Shown: positions 8,772 through 17,101, numbered from the stretch's first letter. The stretch: 64,000 nt of DNA from Cloacibacterium normanense (GCF_002943105.1 NZ_PTPZ01000001.1:310001-374000); one strand, 5' to 3'. Numbers and translations: made by a program. Notes: generated by a model not told the origin, from the letters alone.

Positions 8772-9058
8772 TGGAAGTAAGAAGAATTACCATAAACATT
8801 GCCGGAAGAAATTATCCTCTTAATGTTCCTGCCGCCGAAGAAGAAACACTTCGTAGAGTAGGGAAACAGATAGAAGGAATGATTAGAGAATTTGAAGCTA
8901 ATTTTGATGTTAAGGATAAACAAGATGCACTCGCAATGTGCGCCCTAAAATTAGGAGCAAATGCAGAAGTACATCAACTTAACTCAGAAAAAATTATAAA
9001 AAATGCTAATGATAGATTAATGCAAATTAATCAGCAATTAGATGAATTAGAAAAGTAA
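8771..9058 (+). CDS. zapA: Cell division protein ZapA
   Basis: ZapA binds and bundles FtsZ protofilaments at the division ring. The 95-residue protein shows the family start (RITINIAGRNYPLNV), a globular head and a C-terminal coiled coil. The stretch ALKLGANAEVHQ fits the start of the dimerisation helix. It overlaps the preceding coiled-coil gene by one base. A 6S-like RNA follows directly, the same neighbour that zapA has in gamma-proteobacteria. Confidence 0.88.
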   Translation: MEVRRITINIAGRNYPLNVPAAEEETLRRVGKQIEGMIREFEANFDVKDKQDALAMCALKLGANAEVHQLNSEKIIKNANDRLMQINQQLDELEK

Positions 9059-9079
9059 AAACTTTTCTATAAAAACTTG

Positions 9080-9246
9080 CCTACAATAGTTCTAACACAT
9101 TACAGGTAAACTCAACGCTAAACAATTACCGAACGAATGTCTTTGCAATGGCGTGCTGCTTTACGCAGATTACAGAGCATAGAAAACAGTTCAAATCGTG
9201 TTGATTAGGAGTTTACTCTATATCACTGAACTGTTGTAGGTTTTTT
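9080..9246 (+). ncRNA. ssrS: 6S-like RNA (6S-Flavo type) candidate
   Basis: The 230-bp gap between zapA and rny holds no open frame but folds like 6S RNA, the RNA that sequesters housekeeping RNA polymerase. A 13-bp closing stem is formed by CCTACAATAGTTC (9080-9092) and GAACTGTTGTAGG (9228-9240), with one G-U pair. An inner perfect 8-bp stem follows (GTAAACTC 9106-9113, GAGTTTAC 9209-9216), separated by unpaired asymmetric strands. The apical region is about 95 nt long. A T run directly after the closing stem would terminate transcription. An Rfam model 6S-Flavo exists for this phylum, and zapA linkage of 6S RNA is well known in gamma-proteobacteria. No covariance search was possible. Confidence 0.72.
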
Positions 9247-9288
9247 ATTTTTAAAAATTAAGTAATTGACAATTAAAACTCGATATAT

Positions 9289-10860
9289 ATGGATTTAACC
9301 ACTATTATTATCGGTGCTGTTTGCCTGATTTTAGGTTTGGTTGCAGGAACGTTGTTCGCAAAAAGTTCCCTAAACTCTAAAGCTAAATTCATCGTGAAAG
9401 ATGCTAAAAAAAGCGCCGAAAACATTATAGAAAACGCGAATGTAAAGGCTGAAGCTATTAAAAAAGAAAAAGAAGCTCAAGCAAAAGTAAAATTCTTAGA
9501 ACTCAAATCTCAGCATGACGAAAACATTAACAGTCGTGAGAAAAAAATGCAAGAAGCTGAGAAAAGAATTAGAGACAAAGAACAAAAACTAAATGACGAA
9601 CTTTCTAAAACCGGAAAACTAGAAAAAGATTTAGAAAGACAAAAAGCAGAGTACGATAAAAAACATGAAATCGTACAGAAAAAACAACAAGAATTAGACG
9701 TAGCAATTGCTCAAAAAGTAGAAATGTTAGAAAAAATTTCTAACTATTCGGCAGAAGAAGCAAAAGCAGAACTCGTAGAGTCTATGAAAGCTGAAGCGAA
9801 AACCAAAGCTCAGGCTCACGTTCAATCTATCATGGAAGAAGCGCAATTGAACGCTAAAAATGAGGCAAGAAAAATTGTGATTCAAACCATTCAGAGAATT
9901 GGTACAGAACAAGCAGTAGAAAATTCAGTGTCTGTATTTAATATAGAATCTGATGAGGTAAAAGGTAGAATCATCGGTAGAGAAGGTAGAAATATCAGAG
10001 CGCTAGAAGCTGCAACAGGTGTAGAAATCATCGTAGATGATACTCCAGAAGCTATTTTGCTTTCTTGTTTTGACCCAGTAAGAAGAGAAGTGGCTAGATT
10101 ATCACTTCACAGATTGGTAACAGACGGTAGAATTCACCCAGCGAGAATAGAAGAAGTTGTAGAAAAAACGCGTAAACAAATAGAAGAAGAAATCATAGAA
10201 GTGGGGAAAAGAACCATCATTGATTTAGGAATTCACGGTTTACATCCAGAATTGGTTAAAATCGTAGGTAGAATGAAATTCCGTTCTTCTTATGGTCAAA
10301 ACTTACTACAGCACTCTAGAGAAGTGGCAAATATCGCTGCTACTATGGCTGCTGAATTAGGCTTAAACGTAAAATTAGCAAAAAGAGCAGGTTTATTACA
10401 CGATATTGGTAAGGTTCCTGAGCAAGAATCAGAACTTCCTCACGCACTTTTAGGAATGCAATGGGCTGAGAAATTTGGAGAAAATCCAGAAGTAGTAAAT
10501 GCAATTGGAGCGCACCATGACGAGGTAGAAATGACTTCTTTATTATCACCAATAATTCAAGTAGCCGATGCGATTTCTGGAGCAAGACCAGGAGCTAGAA
10601 GACAAGTTTTAGAATCTTATATCCAAAGGTTAAAAGACTTAGAAGCTGCTGCATTAAGCTTTGATGGCGTGTCTAGTGCATTTGCGATTCAAGCAGGTAG
10701 AGAATTGAGAGTGATGGTAGAATCTGCAAAAGTAACAGATGAAGTGGCTCATCAACTTTCTTATGACATTTCTGAAAAAATTCAGAATGAGTTAACTTAC
10801 CCTGGTCAGGTAAAAGTGACGGTAATCAGAGAAACGAGAGCCGTAAATATCGCAAGATAA
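9289..10860 (+). CDS. rny: Ribonuclease Y
   Basis: RNase Y is a membrane-anchored endoribonuclease that starts mRNA decay. The 523-residue protein shows an N-terminal membrane helix (about residues 3-24) and a long charged coiled coil (to about residue 190). The KH domain contains [13 protein letters not shown], and the HD domain has the metal motif LLHDIGK and the later GAHHDE. The order and length match the family. A strong terminator follows. It is downstream of the 6S-like RNA but probably has its own transcript. Confidence 0.95.
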   Translation: MDLTTIIIGAVCLILGLVAGTLFAKSSLNSKAKFIVKDAKKSAENIIENANVKAEAIKKEKEAQAKVKFLELKSQHDENINSREKKMQEAEKRIRDKEQKLNDELSKTGKLEKDLERQKAEYDKKHEIVQKKQQELDVAIAQKVEMLEKISNYSAEEAKAELVESMKAEAKTKAQAHVQSIMEEAQLNAKNEARKIVIQTIQRIGTEQAVENSVSVFNIESDEVKGRIIGREGRNIRALEAATGVEIIVDDTPEAILLSCFDPVRREVARLSLHRLVTDGRIHPARIEEVVEKTRKQIEEEIIEVGKRTIIDLGIHGLHPELVKIVGRMKFRSSYGQNLLQHSREVANIAATMAAELGLNVKLAKRAGLLHDIGKVPEQESELPHALLGMQWAEKFGENPEVVNAIGAHHDEVEMTSLLSPIIQVADAISGARPGARRQVLESYIQRLKDLEAAALSFDGVSSAFAIQAGRELRVMVESAKVTDEVAHQLSYDISEKIQNELTYPGQVKVTVIRETRAVNIAR

Positions 10861-10884
10861 TTACTCTTCAAAATAACAAATTAA

Positions 10885-10917
10885 AACTCCTTTCAAATTT
10901 TCGAGAGGAGTTTTTTT
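10885..10917 (+). terminator. Intrinsic terminator after rny
   Basis: AACTCCTTTC pairs with GAGAGGAGTT (10885-10912, one G-U pair), and a run of seven T follows. Confidence 0.85.
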
Positions 10918-10973
10918 ATTGCAAATTTTTACAAATAATAGATTCTGAGAGTGTAAAAATAATTTGATTTAAC

Positions 10974-11134
10974 CTTTCCTGAATTGGGATGAAGAGAAAT
11001 TCTTTTGATTGAAACTTTCCCAACTTGGGACGGAGAGAAATTGTTTTACTTTAAACTTTCCTAATTTGGGATGAATAGAAATATTTTTGGTTCAACTTTT
11101 CCCAACTTGGGACGGATAGAAACTGTTTTGCGGC
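10974..11134. repeat. Four tandem copies of a 41-bp intergenic repeat
   Basis: Units begin at 10974, 11015, 11056 and 11097 and are exactly 41 bp apart. Each starts with CTTTCC and then carries a TTGGGA core and a GAGAAA or TAGAAA block. Units alternate: 1 and 3 are one variant, 2 and 4 the other, whose core is the palindrome TCCCAA-C-TTGGGA. The array begins about 60 bp after the rny terminator and ends at the stop codon of the thioesterase gene (11135). Function unknown. Confidence 0.85.
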
Positions 11135-11599
11135 TTACAAGAACGGTTTCATTTCGTCTTCTATTTGTTTCCTTAGATCCATCAGTTTGATGGCGTATTG
11201 TTCCATTTGTTTTTCCTGTTCAGTTTCAGGGATGAATTTGGGAACTTCTATGGTGTTTCCTTCGTCATCTACTGCCACAAAAACGATGATGCAATGTGTT
11301 TTTTTCTCAAATTCTTTGCGTTTTATATTTCTAGAAAATACATTGATGGCAATATGCATACTGCTTTTGCCGGTGTAAATTACTTCGGCTTCTACTTTTA
11401 CAATGTGACCAATTTTTATAGGCGAAAAGAACCTGATTCCACCTACATAAACCGTGACACAATAACTAGAACTCCAAGAACTTGCACATGCATAACCAGC
11501 TTGGTCTATCCATTTCATTACGCTTCCACCGTGTACATTTCCGCCATAATTTACGTCTCCAGGCTCAGAAATAAACTGAAAAATAGTCTTGTTGCTCAT
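11135..11599 (-). CDS. Acyl-CoA thioesterase (hotdog fold, YciA-like)
   Basis: The protein probably hydrolyses acyl-CoA thioesters in the cytoplasm. Its single hotdog domain contains the family block GNVHGGSVMKWIDQAGYACA, which holds the central hotdog helix and active-site residues. A C-terminal stretch like that of the YciA/BACH group follows. I start it at 11599 (MSNKTIF), giving 154 residues. The upstream Met at 11629 adds a poorly conserved extension. Its stop codon abuts the last unit of the 41-bp repeat array. Confidence 0.85.
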   Translation of the reverse strand: MSNKTIFQFISEPGDVNYGGNVHGGSVMKWIDQAGYACASSWSSSYCVTVYVGGIRFFSPIKIGHIVKVEAEVIYTGKSSMHIAINVFSRNIKRKEFEKKTHCIIVFVAVDDEGNTIEVPKFIPETEQEKQMEQYAIKLMDLRKQIEDEMKPFL

Positions 11600-11656
11600 T
11601 TGCTCTAAAATTTGAATAAAGATATTCAATAATTTTTGAAATATAGAGATTAATCT

Positions 11657-11664
11657 TATTTTTG
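11657..11664 (+). promoter_or_regulatory. -7 box (TATTTTTG) of the ArsC-like gene
   Basis: A TAnnTTTG match with a TTTTTG -33-like element 18 bp upstream. The start codon lies only 4 bp after the box, so the transcript would be leaderless or nearly so. Confidence 0.6.
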
Positions 11665-11668
11665 AAAG

Positions 11669-12016
11669 ATGAAAAAAGTATATTTTTTAAAGACTTGCAG
11701 CACTTGCAAAAGAATCATGTCTGAATTCGACTTAACTGATTTTGAACAAAGAGAAATCAAATCAAAAGCTGTTTCTGAGGAAGAATTACAAGAAATGTAT
11801 GACTTGTCCAATTCTTATGAAGCGCTTTTTAGCAAAAAATCTACTCAAATCAAGGAACGAAATATAGAGGTGAAATCTTTACAAGAAGAAGATTTTAAAA
11901 AACTGATTTTAGAGGATTATCGTTTTCTAAAACGCCCAGTTTTTATCATCAGTCAAGAGATTTTTATAGGAAGTGACAAGAAAAATATTGAACTTTTAAG
12001 AGAAAAATTAAAATAA
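11669..12016 (+). CDS. ArsC/Spx-family thioredoxin-fold protein
   Basis: The 115-residue protein has the ArsC/Spx fold: an N-terminal CSTC redox motif (residues 10-13) and the conserved RPVFII segment (about residues 90-95). Members include glutaredoxin-dependent arsenate reductases and the RNA polymerase-binding Spx/MgsR regulators. No ars genes are near, so a general redox or Spx-like role is as likely as arsenate reduction. The promoter box ends 4 bp before the start codon. A symmetrical terminator shared with gcvT follows. Confidence 0.8.
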   Translation: MKKVYFLKTCSTCKRIMSEFDLTDFEQREIKSKAVSEEELQEMYDLSNSYEALFSKKSTQIKERNIEVKSLQEEDFKKLILEDYRFLKRPVFIISQEIFIGSDKKNIELLREKLK

Positions 12017-12045
12017 AAAAGCAGTTCGAAAAGAACTGCTTTTTG
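12015..12045. terminator. Bidirectional terminator between ArsC-like gene and gcvT
   Basis: A near-perfect palindrome (AAAAAGCAGTTC, 5-nt loop, GAACTGCTTTTT) has A and T tails on both sides and can end both convergent transcripts. Confidence 0.88.
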
Positions 12046-12065
12046 AGTATGTTATAAAAATTTCC

Positions 12066-13148
12066 TTATACAAATGGTAATTTTACCACTTTAGCAGGAA
12101 TATTTTTATTTCTGATTTGAATAAAGATTTCAGAATCTAATTTGAAGTAAGGTTTAGCTACATAAGCAAGACCAACTCCTACTTTTTTCAAAGGACTCAT
12201 GGTTCCAGAAGTTACTTTCCCGATTTCATTTCCTTTTGCATCTACCACCAAATAATCATGTCTAGGAATGGCTTTTTCCTGCATTTCGAAGCCTACTAAT
12301 TTTCTAGAAACGCCTTCTTCTTTTTGTTTTAAAAGGAATTCTTTATCTACAAATTCTTTGTCGAATTTAGTAATCCAGCCTAATCCAGCTTCTAATGGAG
12401 AAGTGGTATCATCAATATCATTTCCGTATAAACAGAAACCTTTCTCTAGTCTCAAAGTATCTCTAGAAGCCAAACCACAAGGAATAAGTCCGAATTCTTC
12501 CCCTGCTTTTGTCAATTCATCCCAAAGTTTTTCTGCATTTTCGTTTCCGAAATAAATTTCAAAACCGCCACTTCCTGTATAGCCAGTGTTTGAAATAATT
12601 ACATTTTCTACACCTGCTACAGTTCCTACCGTAAAATGATAGTAAGGAATTTCAGAAAGATTGGTGTCGGTAAGTTTTTGAAGGGTTTCTACAGCTTTCG
12701 GACCTTGAATCGCAATAAGAGAAGTTTCATCTGAAATATTGCTTAATTGAGCTCCGAATTTTTCATTATAATGAGAAAAGTGATTCCAATCTTTTTCGAT
12801 GTTAGAAGCGTTTACTACTACAAAATATTTTTCGTCATTCATTTTATAAACGATTAAATCGTCTACTATTCCGCCTTTTCCATTCGGTAGACAAGAATAT
12901 TGTGCTTGTCCGTTCGTCAGTTTTTCTACATTATTGGATGTGATAAATTGGAGTAAGTTTTTAGCTTCTGATCCTTCTACATAAAATTGTCCCATGTGTG
13001 AAACATCAAAAATTCCTACTTTTTCGCGTACAGCAAAATGCTCTTCTGTAACGCCAGAATATTGTACAGGCATTTCAAAACCTGCGAAAGGAACCATTTT
13101 AGCTCCTAAAGAAACGTGCTTGTTATACAGCGCTGTTTTTTTATCCAT
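12066..13148 (-). CDS. gcvT: Aminomethyltransferase (glycine cleavage T protein)
   Basis: GcvT transfers the aminomethyl carbon of glycine, carried on lipoyl-GcvH, to tetrahydrofolate. The 360-residue length and the motifs are standard: MVPFAGFEMPVQY near the N-terminus, GIFDVSHMGQF, and the C-terminal GxVTSGTMSP-type block (here KVTSGTMSPLKK). Other gcv genes are not in the window. It lies downstream of idi on the same strand with a hexamer repeat array between them. With tdh in the same window, both ends of threonine-to-glycine-to-C1 metabolism are represented, though not as an operon. Confidence 0.95.
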   Translation of the reverse strand: MDKKTALYNKHVSLGAKMVPFAGFEMPVQYSGVTEEHFAVREKVGIFDVSHMGQFYVEGSEAKNLLQFITSNNVEKLTNGQAQYSCLPNGKGGIVDDLIVYKMNDEKYFVVVNASNIEKDWNHFSHYNEKFGAQLSNISDETSLIAIQGPKAVETLQKLTDTNLSEIPYYHFTVGTVAGVENVIISNTGYTGSGGFEIYFGNENAEKLWDELTKAGEEFGLIPCGLASRDTLRLEKGFCLYGNDIDDTTSPLEAGLGWITKFDKEFVDKEFLLKQKEEGVSRKLVGFEMQEKAIPRHDYLVVDAKGNEIGKVTSGTMSPLKKVGVGLAYVAKPYFKLDSEIFIQIRNKNIPAKVVKLPFV

Positions 13149-13191
13149 TTTTTATTTTTTTAACTTGATAAAAGATATTATTTAATTTTTA

Positions 13192-13251
13192 ACCTTTGCC
13201 TCTACCTTTACCTTTACCTTTACCTTTACCTCTACATCTACCTCTACCTTA
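13192..13251. repeat. Hexamer array (ACCTTT-type, ten units)
   Basis: Ten consecutive 6-bp units of the ACCTTT family (five exact ACCTTT plus variants such as ACCTCT and ACATCT) fill most of the gcvT-idi spacer. The last unit, ACCTTA, contains the idi stop codon (13249-13251). On the coding strand it reads as GGTAAA or GGTAGA repeats. Confidence 0.9.
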
Positions 13252-13758
13252 AAGATGATGCTTGTATTCTTCTAAAATGATTTTAAACCATTCAGTAAAA
13301 TGTTCAGGGTTTTGTTTCATTTCTTGGTCTAAATTTTCCATAGAAATATATCTTACTTCGGCTACTTCTTCTAAATTGAGTTGAAAATCTCCCTCGTAAT
13401 TTCCTACGAAAACATGGTCTAATTCGTGCTCCCAAAGATTTCCACCTACATCTGCTTTATAAATAAAATAGAATTTTTCAGAAATTTCTGTATCTATTCC
13501 CAATTCTTCTTTTAATCTTCTTTTGGCTGCTTCTTCATAGGTTTCATTCGCTCTAGGATGGGAGCAACAAGCATTCGTCCATTGATTGGGAGAATGGTAT
13601 TTTTCGGCAGCTCTTTTCTGGAGTAGCATTTCGCCTTTTGAATTAAATAAAAATACAGAAAACGCTCGGTGCAACAAACCATTGATATGTGCTTGCTGTT
13701 TTTCCATCAAGCCTAGAACTTCATCATTTTCGGTAACTAAAACTACTTTTTCTTCCAT
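13249..13758 (-). CDS. idi: Isopentenyl-diphosphate delta-isomerase, type I
   Basis: The enzyme interconverts isopentenyl and dimethylallyl diphosphate for isoprenoid synthesis. The Nudix-fold protein contains WTNACCSHPRANETYEEAA, with the catalytic Cys and the metal-binding His, followed by RLKEELGI. The start at 13758 (MEEKVVLVTEN, 169 residues) is preferred over 13776, because a -7 box at 13774-13781 overlaps the upstream Met. The stop codon falls in the last unit of the hexamer array. Confidence 0.92.
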   Translation of the reverse strand: MEEKVVLVTENDEVLGLMEKQQAHINGLLHRAFSVFLFNSKGEMLLQKRAAEKYHSPNQWTNACCSHPRANETYEEAAKRRLKEELGIDTEISEKFYFIYKADVGGNLWEHELDHVFVGNYEGDFQLNLEEVAEVRYISMENLDQEMKQNPEHFTEWFKIILEEYKHHL

Positions 13759-13773
13759 AATTGTTCGACTTCT

Positions 13774-13781
13774 CAAATTTA
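13774..13781 (-). promoter_or_regulatory. -7 box (TAAATTTG) of idi
   Basis: A minus-strand TAnnTTTG match 15 bp before the chosen idi start. It supports the shorter reading frame. Confidence 0.55.
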
Positions 13782-13908
13782 ATGATAATCTACGAGATAA
13801 AGAATTGATTTTAGAAATTTGAATTTTTTATACTTTACATAGCTTTTTTGTGCGTAAAATTTTTAAAAAACCTTTATTAATTAGGGATTTAATATCTATA
13901 ATTTTCTC

Positions 13909-13916
13909 TAACTTTG
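13909..13916 (+). promoter_or_regulatory. -7 box (TAACTTTG) of serA
   Basis: A TAnnTTTG match 131 bp before serA. It implies a 5' leader of about 125 nt, which is long for this genome and contains an 18-codon open frame at 13953-14009. Confidence 0.5.
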
Positions 13917-13952
13917 CAACTTGAAAATCAGATATTGGAGCATAATATACAA

Positions 13953-14009
13953 ATGCTGCGGCTGAAATTCTTGTTAAAGACAAAATTTTTGAGCAACAAG
14001 AATTTATAG
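13953..14009 (+). other. Possible leader-peptide frame in the serA 5' region
   Basis: An ATG-started frame of 18 codons (MLRLKFLLKTKF...) ends at TAG, 39 bp before serA. It has six leucines and three more hydrophobic residues. No clear terminator hairpin follows, so attenuation is only a possibility and the frame may be chance. Confidence 0.25.
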
Positions 14010-14047
14010 ATTCTAAATTTTTAACGATTAATCTAAAAAAAATATAA

Positions 14048-15004
14048 ATGAAGGTATTAGCAAATGATGGATTGACACTATCAGGAATCAATGCTTTAGA
14101 AGAAAAAGGATTCACGGTAATTACAGAAAAAGTTCCTCAAGAAGAACTTGTTTCTTACATCAATGCAGAAAAAATCAGCACACTTTTGGTAAGAAGTGCA
14201 ACTAAGGTGACTAAGGAAATCATAGATAACTGCCCATCTCTACAAATCATAGGAAGAGGTGGAGTAGGAATGGATAACATAGAAGTAGCATACGCTAGAG
14301 AAAAAGGACTTCATGTAATCAATACACCAGCTGCTTCCTCTGAAAGCGTGGCAGAATTGGTTTTTGCACATTTATTTACAGGATGCAGATTTTTACAAGA
14401 TTCTAATAGAAAAATGCCTTTTTCGGGTCAAGCAGAATTTGCGAAACTTAAGAAATCTTATGAAAAAGGTTTAGAATTAAGAGGGAAAACCATTGGTATT
14501 GTTGGATTGGGTAGAATTGGTCAAGAAGTAGCAAGAATCGCGCTAGGATTAGGAATGAAAGTAGTTGCTTCTGATGTAATGATTGATAAAACAAGTGTAA
14601 GAGTAGATTTCTATAACAATCAATATATCGATATAGAAATTGTAACCGAACCTTTCGGTGAAGTGATAAAAAAAGCGGACTTTATAACGCTTCATGTTCC
14701 TGCTCAAAAATCTGCGATTATCGGCAAAGAAGAAATCGCTAAAATGAAAGATGGAGTAGCGTTAATCAATTGTGCAAGAGGTGGCGTAATAGATGAAGAA
14801 GCCTTAATAGAAGCATTAGACGCGGGTAAAGTTTCTTTTGCGGGATTAGATGTTTTCGTAAATGAACCTACACCATCAGAAAAAATTCTTACCCATCCTA
14901 AAATTTCATTAACACCTCATACTGGAGCGTCTACGTTAGAAGCTCAAGACAGAATTGGTGAAGAATTGGCGATGCAGGTTGCAAGTATTTTAAAAATTTC
15001 ATAA
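14048..15004 (+). CDS. serA: D-3-phosphoglycerate dehydrogenase (short form)
   Basis: The protein probably oxidises 3-phosphoglycerate in the first step of serine synthesis. The 318-residue D-2-hydroxyacid dehydrogenase has the NAD motif GIVGLGRIGQEV (about residue 150). The catalytic Arg is in NCARGGVIDEEAL, with a Glu in the following block and the His in LTPHTGAST. It lacks the C-terminal ACT domain, as short SerA enzymes do. Serine feedback at that domain is therefore absent. A related 2-hydroxyacid dehydrogenase is possible, but serB in the same window fits the serine route. Confidence 0.85.
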   Translation: MKVLANDGLTLSGINALEEKGFTVITEKVPQEELVSYINAEKISTLLVRSATKVTKEIIDNCPSLQIIGRGGVGMDNIEVAYAREKGLHVINTPAASSESVAELVFAHLFTGCRFLQDSNRKMPFSGQAEFAKLKKSYEKGLELRGKTIGIVGLGRIGQEVARIALGLGMKVVASDVMIDKTSVRVDFYNNQYIDIEIVTEPFGEVIKKADFITLHVPAQKSAIIGKEEIAKMKDGVALINCARGGVIDEEALIEALDAGKVSFAGLDVFVNEPTPSEKILTHPKISLTPHTGASTLEAQDRIGEELAMQVASILKIS

Positions 15005-15005
15005 T

Positions 15006-15036
15006 AAAAAACTCCGAAAATTTTCGGAGTTTCTTT
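15006..15036. terminator. Bidirectional terminator between serA and mscL
   Basis: A perfect palindromic stem (AAAACTCCGAAAA then TTTTCGGAGTTT, 15008-15032) is flanked by A and T runs. Confidence 0.88.
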
Positions 15037-15041
15037 TTGTA

Positions 15042-15431
15042 TTAAATTTTTGATTTGTTTTTTAATAAATCTCTTATTTCTGCTAAAAGTTCTTCTTGTG
15101 TTGGTCCTGCAGGTGCAGATGGAGCTGGTTCTTCTTTCTTTTTCATCGTATTAATTACTTTTATTAATAAAAAGATGACAAAAGAAATGATCAAAAAGCT
15201 GAGTACAGCAGCAAGGAAATTACCATATAAAATTCCACCATCAGTTTTTAATTCTTGGATTTTTTCTAAGTTTGCAGCCTTTAGAGCTGGTGTTAGTAAA
15301 GCAGGTGTGATGACATCATCTACCAATGAACTAACGATTTTTCCGAAGGCAGCACCTATAATTACTCCTACTGCTAAATCCATTGCATTTCCTTTAGCAA
15401 TAAATTCTCTAAATTCTTTTATTAATCCCAT
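15042..15431 (-). CDS. mscL: Large-conductance mechanosensitive channel
   Basis: MscL opens under membrane tension to release solutes on osmotic downshock. The 129-residue protein has the amphipathic N-terminus (MGLIKEFREFIAKGN) and the pore helix DLAVGVIIGAAFGKIVSSLV. A second membrane helix (about residues 70-92) and a charged C-terminal helix follow. A -7 box lies at 15454-15461. Confidence 0.95.
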   Translation of the reverse strand: MGLIKEFREFIAKGNAMDLAVGVIIGAAFGKIVSSLVDDVITPALLTPALKAANLEKIQELKTDGGILYGNFLAAVLSFLIISFVIFLLIKVINTMKKKEEPAPSAPAGPTQEELLAEIRDLLKNKSKI

Positions 15432-15453
15432 AGTTTTATAATTTATATTTTAA

Positions 15454-15461
15454 CAAATGTA
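15454..15461 (-). promoter_or_regulatory. -7 box (TACATTTG) of mscL
   Basis: A minus-strand TAnnTTTG match 23 bp before the mscL start. Confidence 0.55.
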
Positions 15462-15540
15462 AAAATTTAATCTAAACATTCTTTGAAATTTGTTAAAAAT
15501 TTTAGATAAAAACAGTCTCTATATTGATTAGTTTTTGTTG

Positions 15541-15548
15541 TAAATTTG
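15541..15548 (+). promoter_or_regulatory. -7 box (TAAATTTG) of nnr
   Basis: A TAnnTTTG match 18 bp before the nnr start codon. Confidence 0.55.
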
Positions 15549-15566
15549 TAAAACACAATCCCTGTT

Positions 15567-17066
15567 ATGAAAATTTTTTCAGCTGCTCAAATTAAAAATG
15601 GAGATTTATTTACCATCAAAAATGAACCCATTGCTTCTGTTCATTTAATGGAAAAAGCAGCGATGGCTTGTACAGATTTTATTCACCATAAGTATCTTAA
15701 AACGCAAAATATTCTTATTTTTTGTGGTCATGGAAATAATGGAGGAGATGGTTTGGCAATAGCCAGATTGCTTTATCAAAAAGGTTTTGATGTAGATGTA
15801 TTTATGGATAAATCGAAAAAGGAATTGTCTAAAGATGCGGAAATCAATCACCATAGATTAAAAGAGTTTTTAGGAATCAGAATTCTAGATTTTACCGATT
15901 TTAATGAGAGTTTCATTAATGAAGATTCCATCATTGTAGATGCTTTGTTCGGTACAGGATTGAACAGAAAAATCGAAGGTGAAGTAGCCAAAATCATTCT
16001 AAAACTCAACCAAATTCATGCTCATAAAATTGCGATTGATATTCCTTCAGGAGTCTTTGCCGATGGAAATATGCCCGAAAATGCGGTCGTTTTCAAAGCA
16101 GATGAAACTTTGTCTTTACAGTTCTGCAAACAATCATTTTTGCATCCAGAAATCAGCGAATATTGTGGTAAAATTCATATTTTAGAAATCGGAATCAGTA
16201 AAAAATATATAGAAAATACTGAAACGCCACATTATATTATAGACGAGGAAATTATAATAAAAATTTATAAAAAAAGAAAAGATACTTCTCACAAAGGAAA
16301 TTATGGCAAAACATGCATTGTAGCGGGAAGTTTTGGGAAAATTGGAGCTGCGGTTCTGGCCACGAAATCAGCTTTGTATTCCGGGAGCGGATTAACCTAT
16401 GTTTTGGCGCCAAAATGCGGTTACGAAATTCTGCAAACCACTTGTCCAGAAGCCATGTATTTATACGGTGGAGAAGATTTTATTAAAAATTTTTCGGTAG
16501 AGAATGATTTTACGAATGGAATAGGTCCTGGATTGGGAACAGATTACGAAACTGAGGAAAAATTAATGCATTTTCTCAAAAATTATAATGAGCCATTGGT
16601 TTTAGATGCAGATGCGTTGAATTTGATTTCCAAAAATCCAGAAAATTTAAATTTAATTCCAAAAAAATCAATTATTACGCCTCATCCTAAAGAGTTTTCT
16701 AGACTTTTTGGAGAATCCAAAGATTCTTTTGAGCGATTAGTATTAGCCAAATCAAAGGCAAAAGAATTGAATATTTATATCGTTCTCAAAGGTCATCATA
16801 CCCAAATCATCACTCCTGAAGGAAACGTATTTTATAATATTACAGGAAATTCTGGCTTGGCAAAAGGCGGAAGTGGAGATGTTTTGTTGGGGATTATCAC
16901 CTCGTTTTTAGCACAAGTTTATTCGCCTGAAAATGCAGCGATTTTTGGTGTTTGGCTTCATGGGAAAGCTGCGGATTTCACCGCCGAAAAATATTCTAAA
17001 GAAGCGATGCTTGCTTCAGATGTCATTCAGCATATTGGAGAAGTCTTTAAATATTTACAAAAATAA
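15567..17066 (+). CDS. nnr: Bifunctional NAD(P)H-hydrate epimerase / ADP-dependent dehydratase
   Basis: This metabolite-repair enzyme restores NAD(P)H from its hydrated forms. The N-terminal half is a YjeF_N epimerase domain, with GHGNNGGDGLAIARLL at about residue 53. The C-terminal half is a ribokinase-like dehydratase containing GNYGKTCIVAGSFGKIGAA and the nucleotide site AKGGSGDVLLGIITSF. The length (499) is normal for the fused form. It is monocistronic, with its own -7 box and a terminator shared with lgt. Confidence 0.93.
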   Translation: MKIFSAAQIKNGDLFTIKNEPIASVHLMEKAAMACTDFIHHKYLKTQNILIFCGHGNNGGDGLAIARLLYQKGFDVDVFMDKSKKELSKDAEINHHRLKEFLGIRILDFTDFNESFINEDSIIVDALFGTGLNRKIEGEVAKIILKLNQIHAHKIAIDIPSGVFADGNMPENAVVFKADETLSLQFCKQSFLHPEISEYCGKIHILEIGISKKYIENTETPHYIIDEEIIIKIYKKRKDTSHKGNYGKTCIVAGSFGKIGAAVLATKSALYSGSGLTYVLAPKCGYEILQTTCPEAMYLYGGEDFIKNFSVENDFTNGIGPGLGTDYETEEKLMHFLKNYNEPLVLDADALNLISKNPENLNLIPKKSIITPHPKEFSRLFGESKDSFERLVLAKSKAKELNIYIVLKGHHTQIITPEGNVFYNITGNSGLAKGGSGDVLLGIITSFLAQVYSPENAAIFGVWLHGKAADFTAEKYSKEAMLASDVIQHIGEVFKYLQK

Positions 17067-17096
17067 AGGGAAACAATTTACTGTTTCCCTTTTTTA
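17065..17096. terminator. Bidirectional terminator between nnr and lgt
   Basis: AAAGGGAAACA (17065-17075) pairs perfectly with TGTTTCCCTTT (17082-17092). It has a 6-nt loop and a T tail for the plus-strand transcript. Confidence 0.85.
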
Positions 17097-17101
17097 TGAT
17101 G

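Noticed and set aside
8771-9058. Separate start for zapA further downstream
   Set aside because: The TAATG overlap with the preceding gene and the family N-terminus support the ATG at 8771.
10974-11134. The 41-bp repeat array as a CRISPR array
   Set aside because: The whole 41-bp unit repeats, with no unique spacers, and there are no cas genes in the window.
13149-13248. Glycine riboswitch upstream of gcvT
   Set aside because: The spacer is almost entirely hexamer repeat and AT-rich DNA. No aptamer-like stems are visible.
13828-14115. 95-residue minus-strand frame overlapping the start of serA
   Set aside because: It runs antisense through the serA promoter, leader and first codons, has no family features, and its composition follows the AT-rich leader. 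Treated as a chance frame.
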